Shown here one piece after another: positions 20,382 to 29,566 of a stretch of DNA of 63,318 bases. The translations under genes and the position numbers were made by a program. Source of the DNA: Burkholderiales bacterium (lineage in GTDB: Bacteria > Pseudomonadota > Gammaproteobacteria > Burkholderiales > Burkholderiaceae_C); contig RXJV01000022.1 of NCBI GenBank assembly GCA_003963075.1, forward strand, positions 1 through 63,318. Direction: 5' to 3'. Position 1 is the stretch's first letter. Each line of letters opens with the position of its first letter. The notes under the pieces were generated by a model, which saw only the letters and a program-made list of their open reading frames with translations, was not told where the DNA came from and did not search any database.

Positions 20382-20686
20382 AGGCTAACCGGATTACGAA
20401 CGTGGCTTCGAGCGCTCACACGATGCGTCAGCTCGGCCGCGCGACCATGCAGCCAGCGTTGCCGAGGTCCATTTGAGTGAACTTGGTTCTGCGCGAACGC
20501 AATTCCTGCTTGCGCGGAGTCCGGCCGAGCCAAACAGCGCGAGCCCTGCCTGGCCGCATCTCAGCAGCGAGACCGGAGGGCAGCCGTCGCAAACTACCGA
20601 CCAGGCAATAAAAAACCCCAGCACAAAGTGCCGGGGTTTCCAAAAACTGCCCAATCGGCACCGCACGAGGGCGGCGCCGGCTGAGA
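20382..20686. other. 305-bp intergenic region with terminator
   Basis: This gap separates the flavoprotein start from the TonB-dependent receptor stop. It holds the receptor's intrinsic terminator (20607-20639). The remaining 225 bp should carry the flavoprotein promoter, but I could not pick out convincing -35 and -10 boxes. Small ORFs crossing it (e.g. 20394-20666 on the minus strand) read through the terminator and show no recognisable domain. Confidence 0.6.
20607..20639 (-). terminator. Rho-independent terminator of the TonB-dependent receptor gene
   Basis: Read on the minus strand, a 12-bp stem AAACCCCGGCAC / GTGCTGGGGTTT (one G-U wobble) with a three-base TTT loop is followed by TTTATTG, giving a run of six T. 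It lies 48 bp past the receptor stop. This is the clearest intrinsic terminator in the window. Confidence 0.9.
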
Positions 20687-23281
20687 TCAGTAGTCGACCT
20701 TGGCCGTCAGTTGGAAGTATCGACCAACGGCGCTGTGGTTGAAGTCGATCTTGTTCGACGTGTTCGTCGCGGTGCTCAGGGGCGGCATCTTGTCAAACAC
20801 ATTCTTGACCAGGAGGTCCAGCGACAAGTGCTTGCTGAACAGGCCCTTGTATCCAAAGTCCAGGTCCAGCGTCGTCCACGATGGAATCGTCCGGGTGGAG
20901 TCGACAACAGCCGAAGGCGTTGTCACATCCTTGAAGCTGGAAATCGTGCGCACAAAGCCGGTGGCCGAGTAGTTTCGATAGTCGGCACCAACGCTGAACA
21001 CGTTGCGGTACTTGGCATAACCAGCCAGGCCGGCGTAGTCAGAGAACCCCAAGCCAGGAGCAGGTTCGCGGTCACGATGAATCAGGTTCGAAAGCTTGTT
21101 TTCAAACTTGATTCGGAGGTCATCAAGCTTCAAATCGTAGCGCAGGCCCACATCCACGACTTGGGTCTTGATGGCCGCGACGTTGGCCGTCGGGTTGATG
21201 ATGACGGGAACCGTGGTGTCCGGCACGAGCTGGCCGCTCGGCAGACGGCGCACCAGATCCTTGGCGGTGCCAAAGCCTGCCACCGGCAGTGTGGGGTTGT
21301 CCAAAATGGTTTGGATCCCCAGCGAAGTGATGGCATCGGTCTTCTTCAGACTGATGTAGTCGATCGTGCCCAGGAACTGCGGGATTGGCGAGAAGGCAAG
21401 GCCGAGAGTGAGTGCCTTCGACTTTTCCGGCTTCAGATTCGGGTTGCCCTTGGTCAGCGTAAAGATCTGCTTGGCCTTGCACTTGTCGCGAGACACGCCC
21501 GCGGCAGCGCAACCTGCATAGTCAATACCCTGCGGGAATCCCGTCACATCCGATGCGTAGAGGTCTTCAAGCGTCGGCGCGCGGAAACCCGTGCCGTAGG
21601 AGCCGCGCAGCACCAAGGAGGGCATGACCTCAAACCGGATCGACGCCTTCGGGTTGGTCGTGTTGCCAACGTCGCTGTAGCGGTCGTGGCGCAAGGCGAA
21701 TTGCAGTTCCAGCGACTTGGTGACCGGCACGATCGCTTCACCGAAAGCGTAGTTAACGGTGCGGCTCTTGCCGTCTACGATGGCCAGCTTGGGGTCGCCG
21801 CGCAGCAAGCCGTCGCGCTGCAGCGGGTCAGGATAATTGCTGTAATCCTCCTTGGTCGTGCCCACGCCTGCCGCGAACAGGACGTCGCCGCCAGCCATCT
21901 TGAACAGCGAGCCCGAGATCTTCGCATCACCGAAGACGACTTTGGTAAATGCGGTGCGCACCGGAGCCGCTGTCAGCGGAACCAGATCGTCAGAATTGAG
22001 TTTTCCGGTGAACGGGTTCACCACGCCGGAATTGACAGCCTTGACGAACAGCGAGTTGATGAAATATCCGGACCCGGTTTCCTTGTAGGTGCTCTTGCCC
22101 TGGCCGATCGACGCGGTCCAATCCAGATCGTTGAACGTGCCGTCCAGCACCGCCATGGTGCGGCGAGCGGACACATCGATGTCCTTCTTGCGGAAGAGGC
22201 GCGGATCAGTCGACCGGTAGAACCAAATCACATCTTCTTTGTACGGGTTCGCTGGATCCGTAGCGGCGACTTGATTCGTGATCGGCTGTGGATTCAAAAA
22301 GTTTCCAGACTGCCGGGTGGAATCGAAGTGCTCAAGGCGGAGATAAGTGTCAGAGCCGAACTTGAAGCTGCCATTCAAATAAATGGCTTTCGACTGAATG
22401 TCCGGCTGTAGGAGCGTAGTTGAGTTGGGATCGAATGCGCACACCTTGCCTGGCTGCGCGCTGGCCACTTCGACACCTTCGGCGGGCAGGCCGCCGGTGC
22501 AAGGCGCAATCGGCTTGTACTGATCACTCTTGATCAGGTAGACATTGGGCTGCGGTGAGGTCGGCAGCCGGTCGTCAGCAAGTCCGTATTGGCGCAGGTC
22601 CGCAGATGCGGTGATATCGCGGTCGCGGTTGTAGATTCGGTTGATGCGACTGATATCCAGGCCGAAGGCCACGTTATAGCCATCTTTTTCGATATTTCCG
22701 GCGCCAGCATTCAATGAATAACGCTGCTTCTCGCCATCGTTGCGGCTGGATTGACCACGCGAAGCCGACAGGCCCAAGCCCTGATAGTCTTTCTTCGTGA
22801 TCACGTTGACCACACCGGCGACTGCATCCGAACCGTACAGCGCAGAGGCGCCATCGCGAAGCACTTCGACGCGCTCGATCACCGAGAACGGGATGCTGTT
22901 CAGGTCAACGTAATCGCCGCCAACGGGATAACGAGGCAGACGTTTGCCGTTCAGCAGGACAAGGGTATCGCCGTTGTTGAAGCCGGCAATCGCGGCGCCC
23001 TGGGAACCCGCCAGCGTCGGCTGCAAGCCGAAATTACCGTCTTCGGCGCCAGAGAAGCCAGGCAGCGAGTTCAACAACTCACCGACGTTGGCCACGCCCG
23101 TCTTCTCAATTTCCGCCCGCGTAACGGTAATGACAGGTGTCGCACCTTCCTTTTGGATTCGCTTGATGCTTGAGCCTGTCACTTCGACACGCTCGAGTAC
23201 TTGCTGCTGAGCTACCGCAGCAACGGCAAATGTGCCAATTGCCGCAAATACGCCAGCACCAATAGCGTTGCGCTTAAACAT
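20687..23281 (-). CDS. TonB-dependent outer-membrane receptor
   Basis: The 864-residue protein starts at ATG 23281, directly preceded by a GGAGAG ribosome site; the frame is open 11 codons further but without such a site. A signal peptide ends near AAVAQQQ. A plug domain follows, with VEVTGSSIKRI, LLNSLPGFSG and EVLRDGASALYGSDAVAGVVN. The long beta-barrel contains GYGTGFRAPTLEDLYA and ends in a terminal aromatic (VDY). It would import a scarce ligand using TonB energy; the barrel has several Cys pairs in surface loops, and the ligand is unknown. Base composition is lower than in neighbours: two 60-base lines counted by hand gave 57% and 47% GC, against 75% for a line inside glcB. Confidence 0.93.
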   Translation of the reverse strand: MFKRNAIGAGVFAAIGTFAVAAVAQQQVLERVEVTGSSIKRIQKEGATPVITVTRAEIEKTGVANVGELLNSLPGFSGAEDGNFGLQPTLAGSQGAAIAGFNNGDTLVLLNGKRLPRYPVGGDYVDLNSIPFSVIERVEVLRDGASALYGSDAVAGVVNVITKKDYQGLGLSASRGQSSRNDGEKQRYSLNAGAGNIEKDGYNVAFGLDISRINRIYNRDRDITASADLRQYGLADDRLPTSPQPNVYLIKSDQYKPIAPCTGGLPAEGVEVASAQPGKVCAFDPNSTTLLQPDIQSKAIYLNGSFKFGSDTYLRLEHFDSTRQSGNFLNPQPITNQVAATDPANPYKEDVIWFYRSTDPRLFRKKDIDVSARRTMAVLDGTFNDLDWTASIGQGKSTYKETGSGYFINSLFVKAVNSGVVNPFTGKLNSDDLVPLTAAPVRTAFTKVVFGDAKISGSLFKMAGGDVLFAAGVGTTKEDYSNYPDPLQRDGLLRGDPKLAIVDGKSRTVNYAFGEAIVPVTKSLELQFALRHDRYSDVGNTTNPKASIRFEVMPSLVLRGSYGTGFRAPTLEDLYASDVTGFPQGIDYAGCAAAGVSRDKCKAKQIFTLTKGNPNLKPEKSKALTLGLAFSPIPQFLGTIDYISLKKTDAITSLGIQTILDNPTLPVAGFGTAKDLVRRLPSGQLVPDTTVPVIINPTANVAAIKTQVVDVGLRYDLKLDDLRIKFENKLSNLIHRDREPAPGLGFSDYAGLAGYAKYRNVFSVGADYRNYSATGFVRTISSFKDVTTPSAVVDSTRTIPSWTTLDLDFGYKGLFSKHLSLDLLVKNVFDKMPPLSTATNTSNKIDFNHSAVGRYFQLTAKVDY

Positions 23282-23704
23282 TTTCTCTCCAGTCAAATGA
23301 GGCCCACACTCCATGTCGAATGACGTGGGCTGAACTCAAACACAGCTGAGCGGACGGCGCACAGCAAAGGGCCGCCAGTGTGAATGAATGTTTCCCAAGC
23401 GGCCTTCGGGTTCGCCCGGGGTTGCAACGAAGTGATGCAAATTCGCGACATCGACGCGCTGTCCCGCGAAGCGAATCCGATCGGCCGAACCTTTAGGTTC
23501 AGACCGCACCCTGCGCTCAGACACGGCTCCATGCGCTGTCGTGCTGGAGCGGCATGGCAAGCGAGTCACTCCGCCGGTCCGGGTAGGCCTGAATCACCTG
23601 CCAGGCGCGGGGTCATCAGGCCACGCCAAGCCGCCCCGCATGCAGAAGCATGCAATTGGTGGTGAGTTAGCGATCTCCGTCGCGTCGCGCAAGCCCGGAG
23701 GCGA
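23282..23704. other. 423-bp intergenic region upstream of the TonB-dependent receptor
   Basis: The gap lies between the receptor start and the glcB stop, so it must hold the receptor promoter and leader. I see a weak stem CCCAC / GTGGG within about 30 bp of the start codon and a tandem GCATGC AGAA GCATGC at 23638-23653. No Fur box, TPP, B12 or other aptamer was recognised. A 93-codon plus-strand ORF at 23384-23665 crosses it but has no start signal or domain I recognise. Confidence 0.5.
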
Positions 23705-25885
23705 TCAGTGAGCTTTCGCCTTCAACCGCCACGCATGCAGCAAGGGCTCGGTATAGCCGCTGGGTTGCGCCTCGCCCTTGAACACCAGGTCCAGCGCCGC
23801 CTGCATCGCCGCGCCCTGGGGGTTTGTGCTCAGGGACCGGTAGGCGGGGTCGCCGGCGTTCTGGCCGTCCACGATGGCGGCCATGCGGGTGAAGGTGTCG
23901 CGCACCTGCTCGGGCGTGACGACGCCGTGGCGCAGCCAGTTGGCGATGTGCTGGCTGCTGATGCGCAGCGTGGCGCGGTCTTCCATCAGGCCGATGCCGT
24001 TGATGTCGGGCACCTTGGAGCAGCCCACGCCCTGATCGATCCAGCGCACCACATAGCCGAGGATGCCCTGTACGTTGTTGTCCAGCTCCTGCTGGCGTTG
24101 TTCGGCCGTCCAGTCGGCCGACGGTGCGACCGGGATGGTCAGCAGCGCGTTCAGGATGCCCTCGCGCTCTGCGGCGAGGTCGACTTTCTCCAGCTCCTGC
24201 TGCACTGCGGCCACGCTGACCTGGTGGTAGTGCAGCGCATGCAGCGTGGCGGCGGTGGGCGAGGGCACCCAGGCGGTGTTGGCGCCGGCCTTGGGGTGGG
24301 CGATCTTTGCCTTCAGCATCTCGGCCATCAGGTCGGGCATGGCCCACATGCCCTTGCCGATCTGGGCGCGGCCTCTCAAACCGCAGGCCAGGCCGGTCAG
24401 CACGTTGCTGCGCTCGTAGGCCTGGATCCAGCTCGACGTCTTCATGTCGCCCTTGCGCAGCATCGGGCCGGCGCGCATGGCGGTGTGCATCTCGTCGCCG
24501 GTGCGGTCCAGGAAGCCGGTGTTGATGAAGGCCACGCGGCTGGCGGCGGCGGCGATGCAGGCCTTGAGGTTGACCGAGGTGCGGCGCTCCTCGTCCATGA
24601 TGCCCAGCTTGACCGTGCTGTCCGGCAGGCCCAGCAGCTGCTCCACGCGGGTGAACAGCTCGGCGGCGAAGGCCACTTCGGCCGGGCCGTGCATCTTGGG
24701 CTTCACGATGTAGACCGAGCCACGGCGCGAGTTGCGCAGGCCCGGCGTGCCCAGACCCTTGAGGTCATGCAGCGCGATGGTGGTGGTGACTACGGCGTCC
24801 AGGATGCCTTCCGGAATCTCGCTGCCGTCGGCCAGCAGGATGGCCGGGTTGGTCATCAGGTGGCCCACGTTGCGCACAAACATGAGGGAGCGGCCATGCA
24901 GCGTCAGCGTGCCGCCATCCGGCGCGGTGTAGACGCGGTCCGGGTTGAGGCGCCGCGTGAAGCTGCTGCCACCCTTGGCCACCTCCTCGGTCAGCGTGCC
25001 GCGCTGGATGCCCAGCCAGTTGCGGTAGGCCAGGATCTTGTCCTCGGCGTCCACGGCGGCCACCGAGTCCTCCAGGTCCAGGATGGTGGACAGGGCGGCT
25101 TCCATCACCACGTCGGCCACGCCGGCGGGGTCGCTCTTGCCGATGGGCGTGCCGCGGTCGATGCGCACGTCCAGGTGCAGACCATGGTGCACCAGCAGCA
25201 CGCTGCTCGGCGCCGCCGCGCCGCCCTGGTAGCCCGCGAAGGCGGCTGGGTCCTGCAGCCCGGTGGTGGCACCCGAGGCCAGCGTCACGACGAGCTGGCC
25301 GCCTGCCACGCGGTAGCCGGTGGCGTCGGCGTGCGAGCCGGCAGCCAGCGGCGCGGCCTGGTCCAGCACCTGGCGGGCGAAGGCGATGACCTTGGCGCCG
25401 CGCACCGGGTTGTAGGCCCCGGCGCGGGTGGCGCCGTCGGTCTCGGGGATGGCGTCGGTGCCGTAGAGGGCGTCGTACAGCGAACCCCAGCGGGCATTGG
25501 CCGCGTTCAGCGCATAGCGGGCGTTCAGGATGGGCACGACGAGCTGCGGGCCGGCCTGCACGGCCAGCTCGGCATCGACGTTGGCGGTGGTGGCCTGCAC
25601 CTGGGCCGGCGGCTCCACGAGGTAGCCGATGCGGGTCAGGAAGGCCCGGTAGGCCGGCATGTCGGCGATGGGGCCGGGGTGGGCCTCGTGCCACGCGTCC
25701 AGCTCGGCCTGCAGGCGGTCGCGTTCGGCCAGCAGCGCGCGGTTCTTCGGCGCCAGGTCGTGGGCAATCTGGCTGAAGCCGGCCCAGAAGCTGTCCGGAG
25801 CCAGCCCGGTGCCGGGCAGCACCTCGCTGTCGATGAAGCGGGCCAGGTCGGCATCGACCTGCAGGCGGTGAAGGGTGTTGCGCAT
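23705..25885 (-). CDS. glcB: Malate synthase G
   Basis: A 726-residue protein, matching GlcB (723 in E. coli). It condenses glyoxylate with acetyl-CoA to malate in the glyoxylate shunt and glycolate use. Family blocks include [34 protein letters not shown] and [21 protein letters not shown] near the C-terminus. The ATG at 25885 has GGAGTCCTCCC just upstream. The frame extends 50 codons further but that part overlaps the dehalogenase gene. The dehalogenase gene lies 32 bp upstream on the same strand and a LysR gene diverges from that, suggesting glcB is under LysR control together with it. Confidence 0.96.
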   Translation of the reverse strand: MRNTLHRLQVDADLARFIDSEVLPGTGLAPDSFWAGFSQIAHDLAPKNRALLAERDRLQAELDAWHEAHPGPIADMPAYRAFLTRIGYLVEPPAQVQATTANVDAELAVQAGPQLVVPILNARYALNAANARWGSLYDALYGTDAIPETDGATRAGAYNPVRGAKVIAFARQVLDQAAPLAAGSHADATGYRVAGGQLVVTLASGATTGLQDPAAFAGYQGGAAAPSSVLLVHHGLHLDVRIDRGTPIGKSDPAGVADVVMEAALSTILDLEDSVAAVDAEDKILAYRNWLGIQRGTLTEEVAKGGSSFTRRLNPDRVYTAPDGGTLTLHGRSLMFVRNVGHLMTNPAILLADGSEIPEGILDAVVTTTIALHDLKGLGTPGLRNSRRGSVYIVKPKMHGPAEVAFAAELFTRVEQLLGLPDSTVKLGIMDEERRTSVNLKACIAAAASRVAFINTGFLDRTGDEMHTAMRAGPMLRKGDMKTSSWIQAYERSNVLTGLACGLRGRAQIGKGMWAMPDLMAEMLKAKIAHPKAGANTAWVPSPTAATLHALHYHQVSVAAVQQELEKVDLAAEREGILNALLTIPVAPSADWTAEQRQQELDNNVQGILGYVVRWIDQGVGCSKVPDINGIGLMEDRATLRISSQHIANWLRHGVVTPEQVRDTFTRMAAIVDGQNAGDPAYRSLSTNPQGAAMQAALDLVFKGEAQPSGYTEPLLHAWRLKAKAH

Positions 25886-25917
25886 GGGAGGACTCCAGCT
25901 TGAGAGTAGAAAAACGG

Positions 25918-26613
25918 TCAGAGGCCCAGCAAGGGCAGCACGTCGGCCAGGCTGCGGCCGACGTGATGAGGTCGGGTGCCGAGCTCGTCCATCGGCAGCC
26001 CGGCGCGGTTGACCCACAGCGTCGTGTAGCCCCACCAGGTCGCGGCGATGGCGTCCCAGCAGTTGCTGCTGACGAACAGGATGTCGCCCGCGGCCAGGCC
26101 GAGAGCGGCCGTGCCGAGGGCGTAGGCGGCCGGGTCAGTCTTGAAGCGCTGCACGCGGTCGATGCTGAGCTGGTGGTCCAGCAGCGTGTCGAAACCCGCG
26201 TGGCGCACCACCGCGCCCAGCATGGTCGGGTCGCCATTGCTCAGGATGCCGCTGGGCACCCCGGCCGCGCGCAAGGCCTGCAACACGCCCAGGTTCTCCG
26301 GGAAGGGCTGCAGCGCCAGGTAGGACTGCATCAGCACCTCCTCGTCGCCCGCGCTCAAGGCCAGCCCCAGCCGTGCGGCCGACCAGCGCAGCGCCGAGCG
26401 CGTCAGCGCCCAGAACGTCTGGTAGTGGCGCGCATCCGGTGCGCTCATCGTCACCAGCCGGCTGTACTCGATCTGCTTGTCGCGCCACAGCTGGGCCAGC
26501 GCGGCGCCCTGGCCAGGGAACCGCCGTTCGGCCAGGGCCGCGACGCTGAAGACGTCGAACAGGGTGCCGTAGGCGTCAAAGAGCACGGCGCGAGGCGCAG
26601 CGGTGAGGTTCAT
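25918..26613 (-). CDS. Haloacid dehalogenase, type II (HAD family)
   Basis: A 231-residue HAD-superfamily hydrolase. The nucleophile aspartate (Asp13) sits in [15 protein letters not shown], and the C-terminal motif [20 protein letters not shown] matches L-2-haloacid dehalogenases. [10 protein letters not shown] supplies the second motif. The family hydrolyses L-2-haloalkanoates to D-2-hydroxyacids, though many members act on other small acids. Position between the LysR gene and glcB suggests a role next to two-carbon acid metabolism, for instance haloacetate to glycolate feeding glyoxylate; this link is inference. Confidence 0.88.
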   Translation of the reverse strand: MNLTAAPRAVLFDAYGTLFDVFSVAALAERRFPGQGAALAQLWRDKQIEYSRLVTMSAPDARHYQTFWALTRSALRWSAARLGLALSAGDEEVLMQSYLALQPFPENLGVLQALRAAGVPSGILSNGDPTMLGAVVRHAGFDTLLDHQLSIDRVQRFKTDPAAYALGTAALGLAAGDILFVSSNCWDAIAATWWGYTTLWVNRAGLPMDELGTRPHHVGRSLADVLPLLGL

Positions 26614-26671
26614 GCACTGAATTTATTCGATACCTGGCCGCGTATTGCCACGCTGTTTTGGCAGAGATTTG

Positions 26672-26686
26672 TGTGTGGCAAACACA
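26672..26686. promoter_or_regulatory. Palindromic site at the LysR gene start
   Basis: TGTGT GGCAA ACACA is an interrupted palindrome with 5-bp arms, ending 2 bp before ATG 26689 and 11 bp before ATG 26698. It lies in the 75-bp divergent region between the LysR and dehalogenase-glcB genes. LysR regulators commonly bind such interrupted palindromes and control themselves and the divergent gene, so it is a candidate operator. Confidence 0.45.
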
Positions 26687-26688
26687 TA

Positions 26689-27603
26689 ATGGACCGCATG
26701 GACAAGCTCAAGCAGATCGAGTCCTTCGTCCTTGTGGCCGCCAAGGGCAGCCTCACCGCCGCGGCCCAGGCCGAGGGCGTCGCGCCGGCCGTGATGGGGC
26801 GGCGGCTGGACGCGCTGGAGGCGCGGCTGGGCGTGAAGCTGATGCTGCGCACCACCCGGCGGCTCACGCTGACGGCGGAGGGCCAGTCCTTCCTGGAGGA
26901 CTGCCAGCGGCTGGTGGCTTCGCTGGCCGACGCCGAAGCCGCCGTCAGTGCCGGCGGCCTGAAGGCCAGCGGCCATCTGCGCGTGACGGCCCCGGCCGGC
27001 TTCGGCCGCCGCCATGTGGCGCCATTGGTGCCGGCCTTTCTCGCCGAGCATGCCGAGCTGAGCCTGTCGCTCAACTTGAGCGACCGCGTCGTCGACATCG
27101 TCCACGAGGGCTTCGACTGCGCCGTGCGCGTGGGCGACCTGCCGGACTCCAGCCTCGTCAGCACCCGGCTGGCGGACAACAGGCGGCTGTGCGTCGCGGC
27201 GCCCAGTTACCTGAGGCGCGCCGGCACGCCCCGGCACCCGGACGAACTCGCCCGCCATGCCTGCCTGACGCTGAGCTCCGAAGCCAGCCAGGTGCGCGGC
27301 TGGGCCTTCCAGATCGACGGCGCGGTGCAGCATCTGCGACCGACCGGGCGGCTGAACTGCAGCGACGGCCAGGTGCTGCACGACTGGTGCGTGGCGGGCC
27401 TGGGCCTGGCCTGGCGCAGCACCTGGGAGGTGGAGGCCGACCTCGCCGCCGGGCGACTCGTCAGCGTGCTGGACGACTTCGCCGCGCCGCCCAACGGCAT
27501 CTACGCGGTGTTCCCGCAGTCACGCCATCTGCCGCTGCGCACGCGGCTCTGGGTGGAGCACCTGCGGGCGCATTACGGGCGGGCCGAATACTGGCGAGCG
27601 TGA
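26689..27603 (+). CDS. LysR-family transcriptional regulator
   Basis: The 304-residue protein has an N-terminal winged helix-turn-helix (LKQIESFVLVAAKGSLTAAA, then GRRLDALEARLGVKLMLRTT) and a periplasmic-binding-like effector domain from about residue 90. The latter has the CrgA/LTTR subgroup pattern LNLSDRVVDIVHEGFDCAVR. ATG 26698 (MDKLKQIESF) is an equally good start, giving 301 residues, and would leave the palindromic site clear of the coding region. It diverges from the haloacid dehalogenase-glcB pair and likely regulates them; the effector is unknown. Confidence 0.9.
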   Translation: MDRMDKLKQIESFVLVAAKGSLTAAAQAEGVAPAVMGRRLDALEARLGVKLMLRTTRRLTLTAEGQSFLEDCQRLVASLADAEAAVSAGGLKASGHLRVTAPAGFGRRHVAPLVPAFLAEHAELSLSLNLSDRVVDIVHEGFDCAVRVGDLPDSSLVSTRLADNRRLCVAAPSYLRRAGTPRHPDELARHACLTLSSEASQVRGWAFQIDGAVQHLRPTGRLNCSDGQVLHDWCVAGLGLAWRSTWEVEADLAAGRLVSVLDDFAAPPNGIYAVFPQSRHLPLRTRLWVEHLRAHYGRAEYWRA

Positions 27604-27661
27604 AGGTCTGGCCAGGCGACCGTGGTGCCGGCGGCCACGGCACGCAGTCCCGCAGACCTTC
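27602..27661. terminator. Nested hairpin between convergent LysR and acyl-CoA synthetase genes
   Basis: Outer arms GAAGGTCTG (27602-27610) and CAGACCTTC (27653-27661) are perfectly complementary. An inner stem CCGTGG / CCACGG lies at 27620-27640. The structure fills the gap between two stop codons and could end transcription both ways. There is no proper U-tract, so confidence is moderate. Confidence 0.45.
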
Positions 27662-27702
27662 TTGGCGTCGGGCGCGCCGCTGGGCTCGTCCGCGGGACGC
27701 CC

Positions 27703-29403
27703 TCAGTCCCCGAACAACACCTTGGCCCGCTTGCCCACCCAGGCCTCGAAGCTGCCCCCGTAGGCCTCCTCGATGCGGTTGCGCTTGACCTTGAAGGTCG
27801 GGGTGATGAAGCCGTTGTCGACCGTCCAGGGGGTCTTGATGACGACGAGGGCGTCGAGCTGCTCGTGCGGGTCCAGCCGGCGGTTGACGTCGTCCAGGTG
27901 CTGGCTGAGCTCAGCCATCAGCGCGGTGCGCTCGGCCTCGGTGCTGGCGCGTTCCACACCTCGTGGCGACAGCATCGCGATGCCCAGCGGCTGGCCCATG
28001 TTGGCGCCGGCCACGCAGCAGGCCTCGATGTTGGCATTCATGCCCAGGCGGTCCTCGATCGGGGCAGGGGCCACGTACTTGCCCTTGCTGGTCTTGAACA
28101 GGTCCTTCACGCGGCCGGTGATGCGCACGCAGCCCTGGGCGTCTTGGCTGGCCTTGTCGCCGGTGCGCAGCCAGCCGTCTTCGGTGAAGGCTTCCCTGGT
28201 TTGCTCTGGGGCCTTGAAGTAGCCCAGCATCACGGCCGGGCTGCGCATCTGCAGCTCGCCGGTGGTGGCGTCGATGCGCACCTGCACGCCCTCGTAGGCC
28301 GGGCCCACGGTGCCACGCTGGTTCTGGCCTGGCAGCGTCAGGTGGGACAGCGCCAGGTTCTCGGTCATGCCGTAGCCTTCGTTGATATGCAGGCCCAGGG
28401 CCGCATACCACTCGAGCAGCGCGACCGGCATCGGGGCGGCGCCACCGGCGGCGAACTTGCATTCGTTCAGGCCCAGGGCCTTGAGTACCTTCTTGCGCAC
28501 CAGGCCGCCGATGATCGGCAGGCGCAGCAGCTTGTCGAGCTTGTGCTGCGGCATCTTCGCCTGGACGCCCTGCTGGAACTTCACCCACAGGCGCGGCACG
28601 CTGAAGAAGACGGTCGGCAGAGCGCGTTGCAGGTCGGCGGTGAAGGTGTCCAGCGATTCGGCGAAGAAGACCTTCATGCCGGTGGCCAGCCAGCCGTGCT
28701 CTACCAGCGTGCGCTCCACCACGTGGGCCAGCGGCAGGTAGGACAACATGCGGTCCGATCCCGTCATCGGGATGCGCTTGAGGCCTGCGTCCACGGCCCA
28801 GGCGAAGGCGCCGAAGTTGTGCATCACGCCCTTGGGCAGGCCGGTCGTGCCGGAGGTGTAGATCAGGGTGCAGAGCTCGTCGGCACCGCGCGTCACCTCG
28901 CCCTGGAGGGGCTCGGTGCGGGCGCAGATTGCGTCCCAGCCCTCGTAGGTCGTTCTCGCGTCATCGGGCGACAGCGCATAGCTCGCGCCGGGCAGGCCGG
29001 CCGGCACACCTGGCTTCATGCCGCCCCAGCCGTCGAGCTTGCCGACGAAGATGAAGCGCGATTCGCTGTGCTCAAGGATCTGCGTGATGGTCTCGGGCGC
29101 CAGCGTCGGGTAGAGCGGCACCGAGACATAGCCGGCCATCCAGATCGCGAGGTCGCTCATTAACCACCAGGCGCAGTTCTTCGACAGGATGGCCACCTTG
29201 GCATCCGCAGGCCAGCCCTCGGCCGCGCCCTTGGCCTTCAGGAAGGCGGCCATGCGGCGTACCTGCTCGGCGACGTCCTTCCATCTGAAGTCCTGGACCT
29301 GGCCTGCGCCCATCGGTTGCGTCAGCGTCACGGTGGCACCCGCGGTGCGCTCCCAGTGGTAGAGGCGTTGCAGGACGAGGCGATCGGCGGCGATGGTGGC
29401 CAT
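27703..29403 (-). CDS. Long-chain acyl-CoA synthetase (AMP-forming)
   Basis: A 566-residue ANL-superfamily enzyme. The phosphate-binding P-loop reads YTSGTTGLPKGVMH, followed by the adenylation motifs EGYGMTEN and GWLRTGDKASQD. The C-terminal domain has GRVKDLFKTSKGKYVAP, with the catalytic lysine expected further on in KVKRNRIEEAY. It activates fatty acids to acyl-CoA for beta-oxidation or lipid synthesis. ATG 29403 follows a GGAG-like site; the longer frame adds 21 residues without family resemblance. Chain-length preference cannot be read. Confidence 0.9.
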   Translation of the reverse strand: MATIAADRLVLQRLYHWERTAGATVTLTQPMGAGQVQDFRWKDVAEQVRRMAAFLKAKGAAEGWPADAKVAILSKNCAWWLMSDLAIWMAGYVSVPLYPTLAPETITQILEHSESRFIFVGKLDGWGGMKPGVPAGLPGASYALSPDDARTTYEGWDAICARTEPLQGEVTRGADELCTLIYTSGTTGLPKGVMHNFGAFAWAVDAGLKRIPMTGSDRMLSYLPLAHVVERTLVEHGWLATGMKVFFAESLDTFTADLQRALPTVFFSVPRLWVKFQQGVQAKMPQHKLDKLLRLPIIGGLVRKKVLKALGLNECKFAAGGAAPMPVALLEWYAALGLHINEGYGMTENLALSHLTLPGQNQRGTVGPAYEGVQVRIDATTGELQMRSPAVMLGYFKAPEQTREAFTEDGWLRTGDKASQDAQGCVRITGRVKDLFKTSKGKYVAPAPIEDRLGMNANIEACCVAGANMGQPLGIAMLSPRGVERASTEAERTALMAELSQHLDDVNRRLDPHEQLDALVVIKTPWTVDNGFITPTFKVKRNRIEEAYGGSFEAWVGKRAKVLFGD

Positions 29404-29566
29404 GCGGGAGGTCTCCGGAGCAATTCTTTTCGGGAGACGAAAGTTAACCGTCTGTAAAGCCCCCACTGCTACGGGAAAACACCCTGAGCCGTGACCGGAT
29501 GCCCAGTTGGCCTGGCGGCACTGCTCTAAACAGCCCGCGTCGGGCCCTGGTGTTCCTTGCGCGGAT

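Noticed and set aside
23638-23653. Tandem GCATGC AGAA GCATGC as a regulatory site
   Set aside because: GCATGC is self-complementary and short; two copies in GC-rich DNA next to the glcB stop are not strong evidence of a binding site.
23384-23665. 93-codon plus-strand frame in the receptor upstream gap
   Set aside because: No ribosome site, no recognisable domain, and it crosses the region that must hold the receptor promoter.
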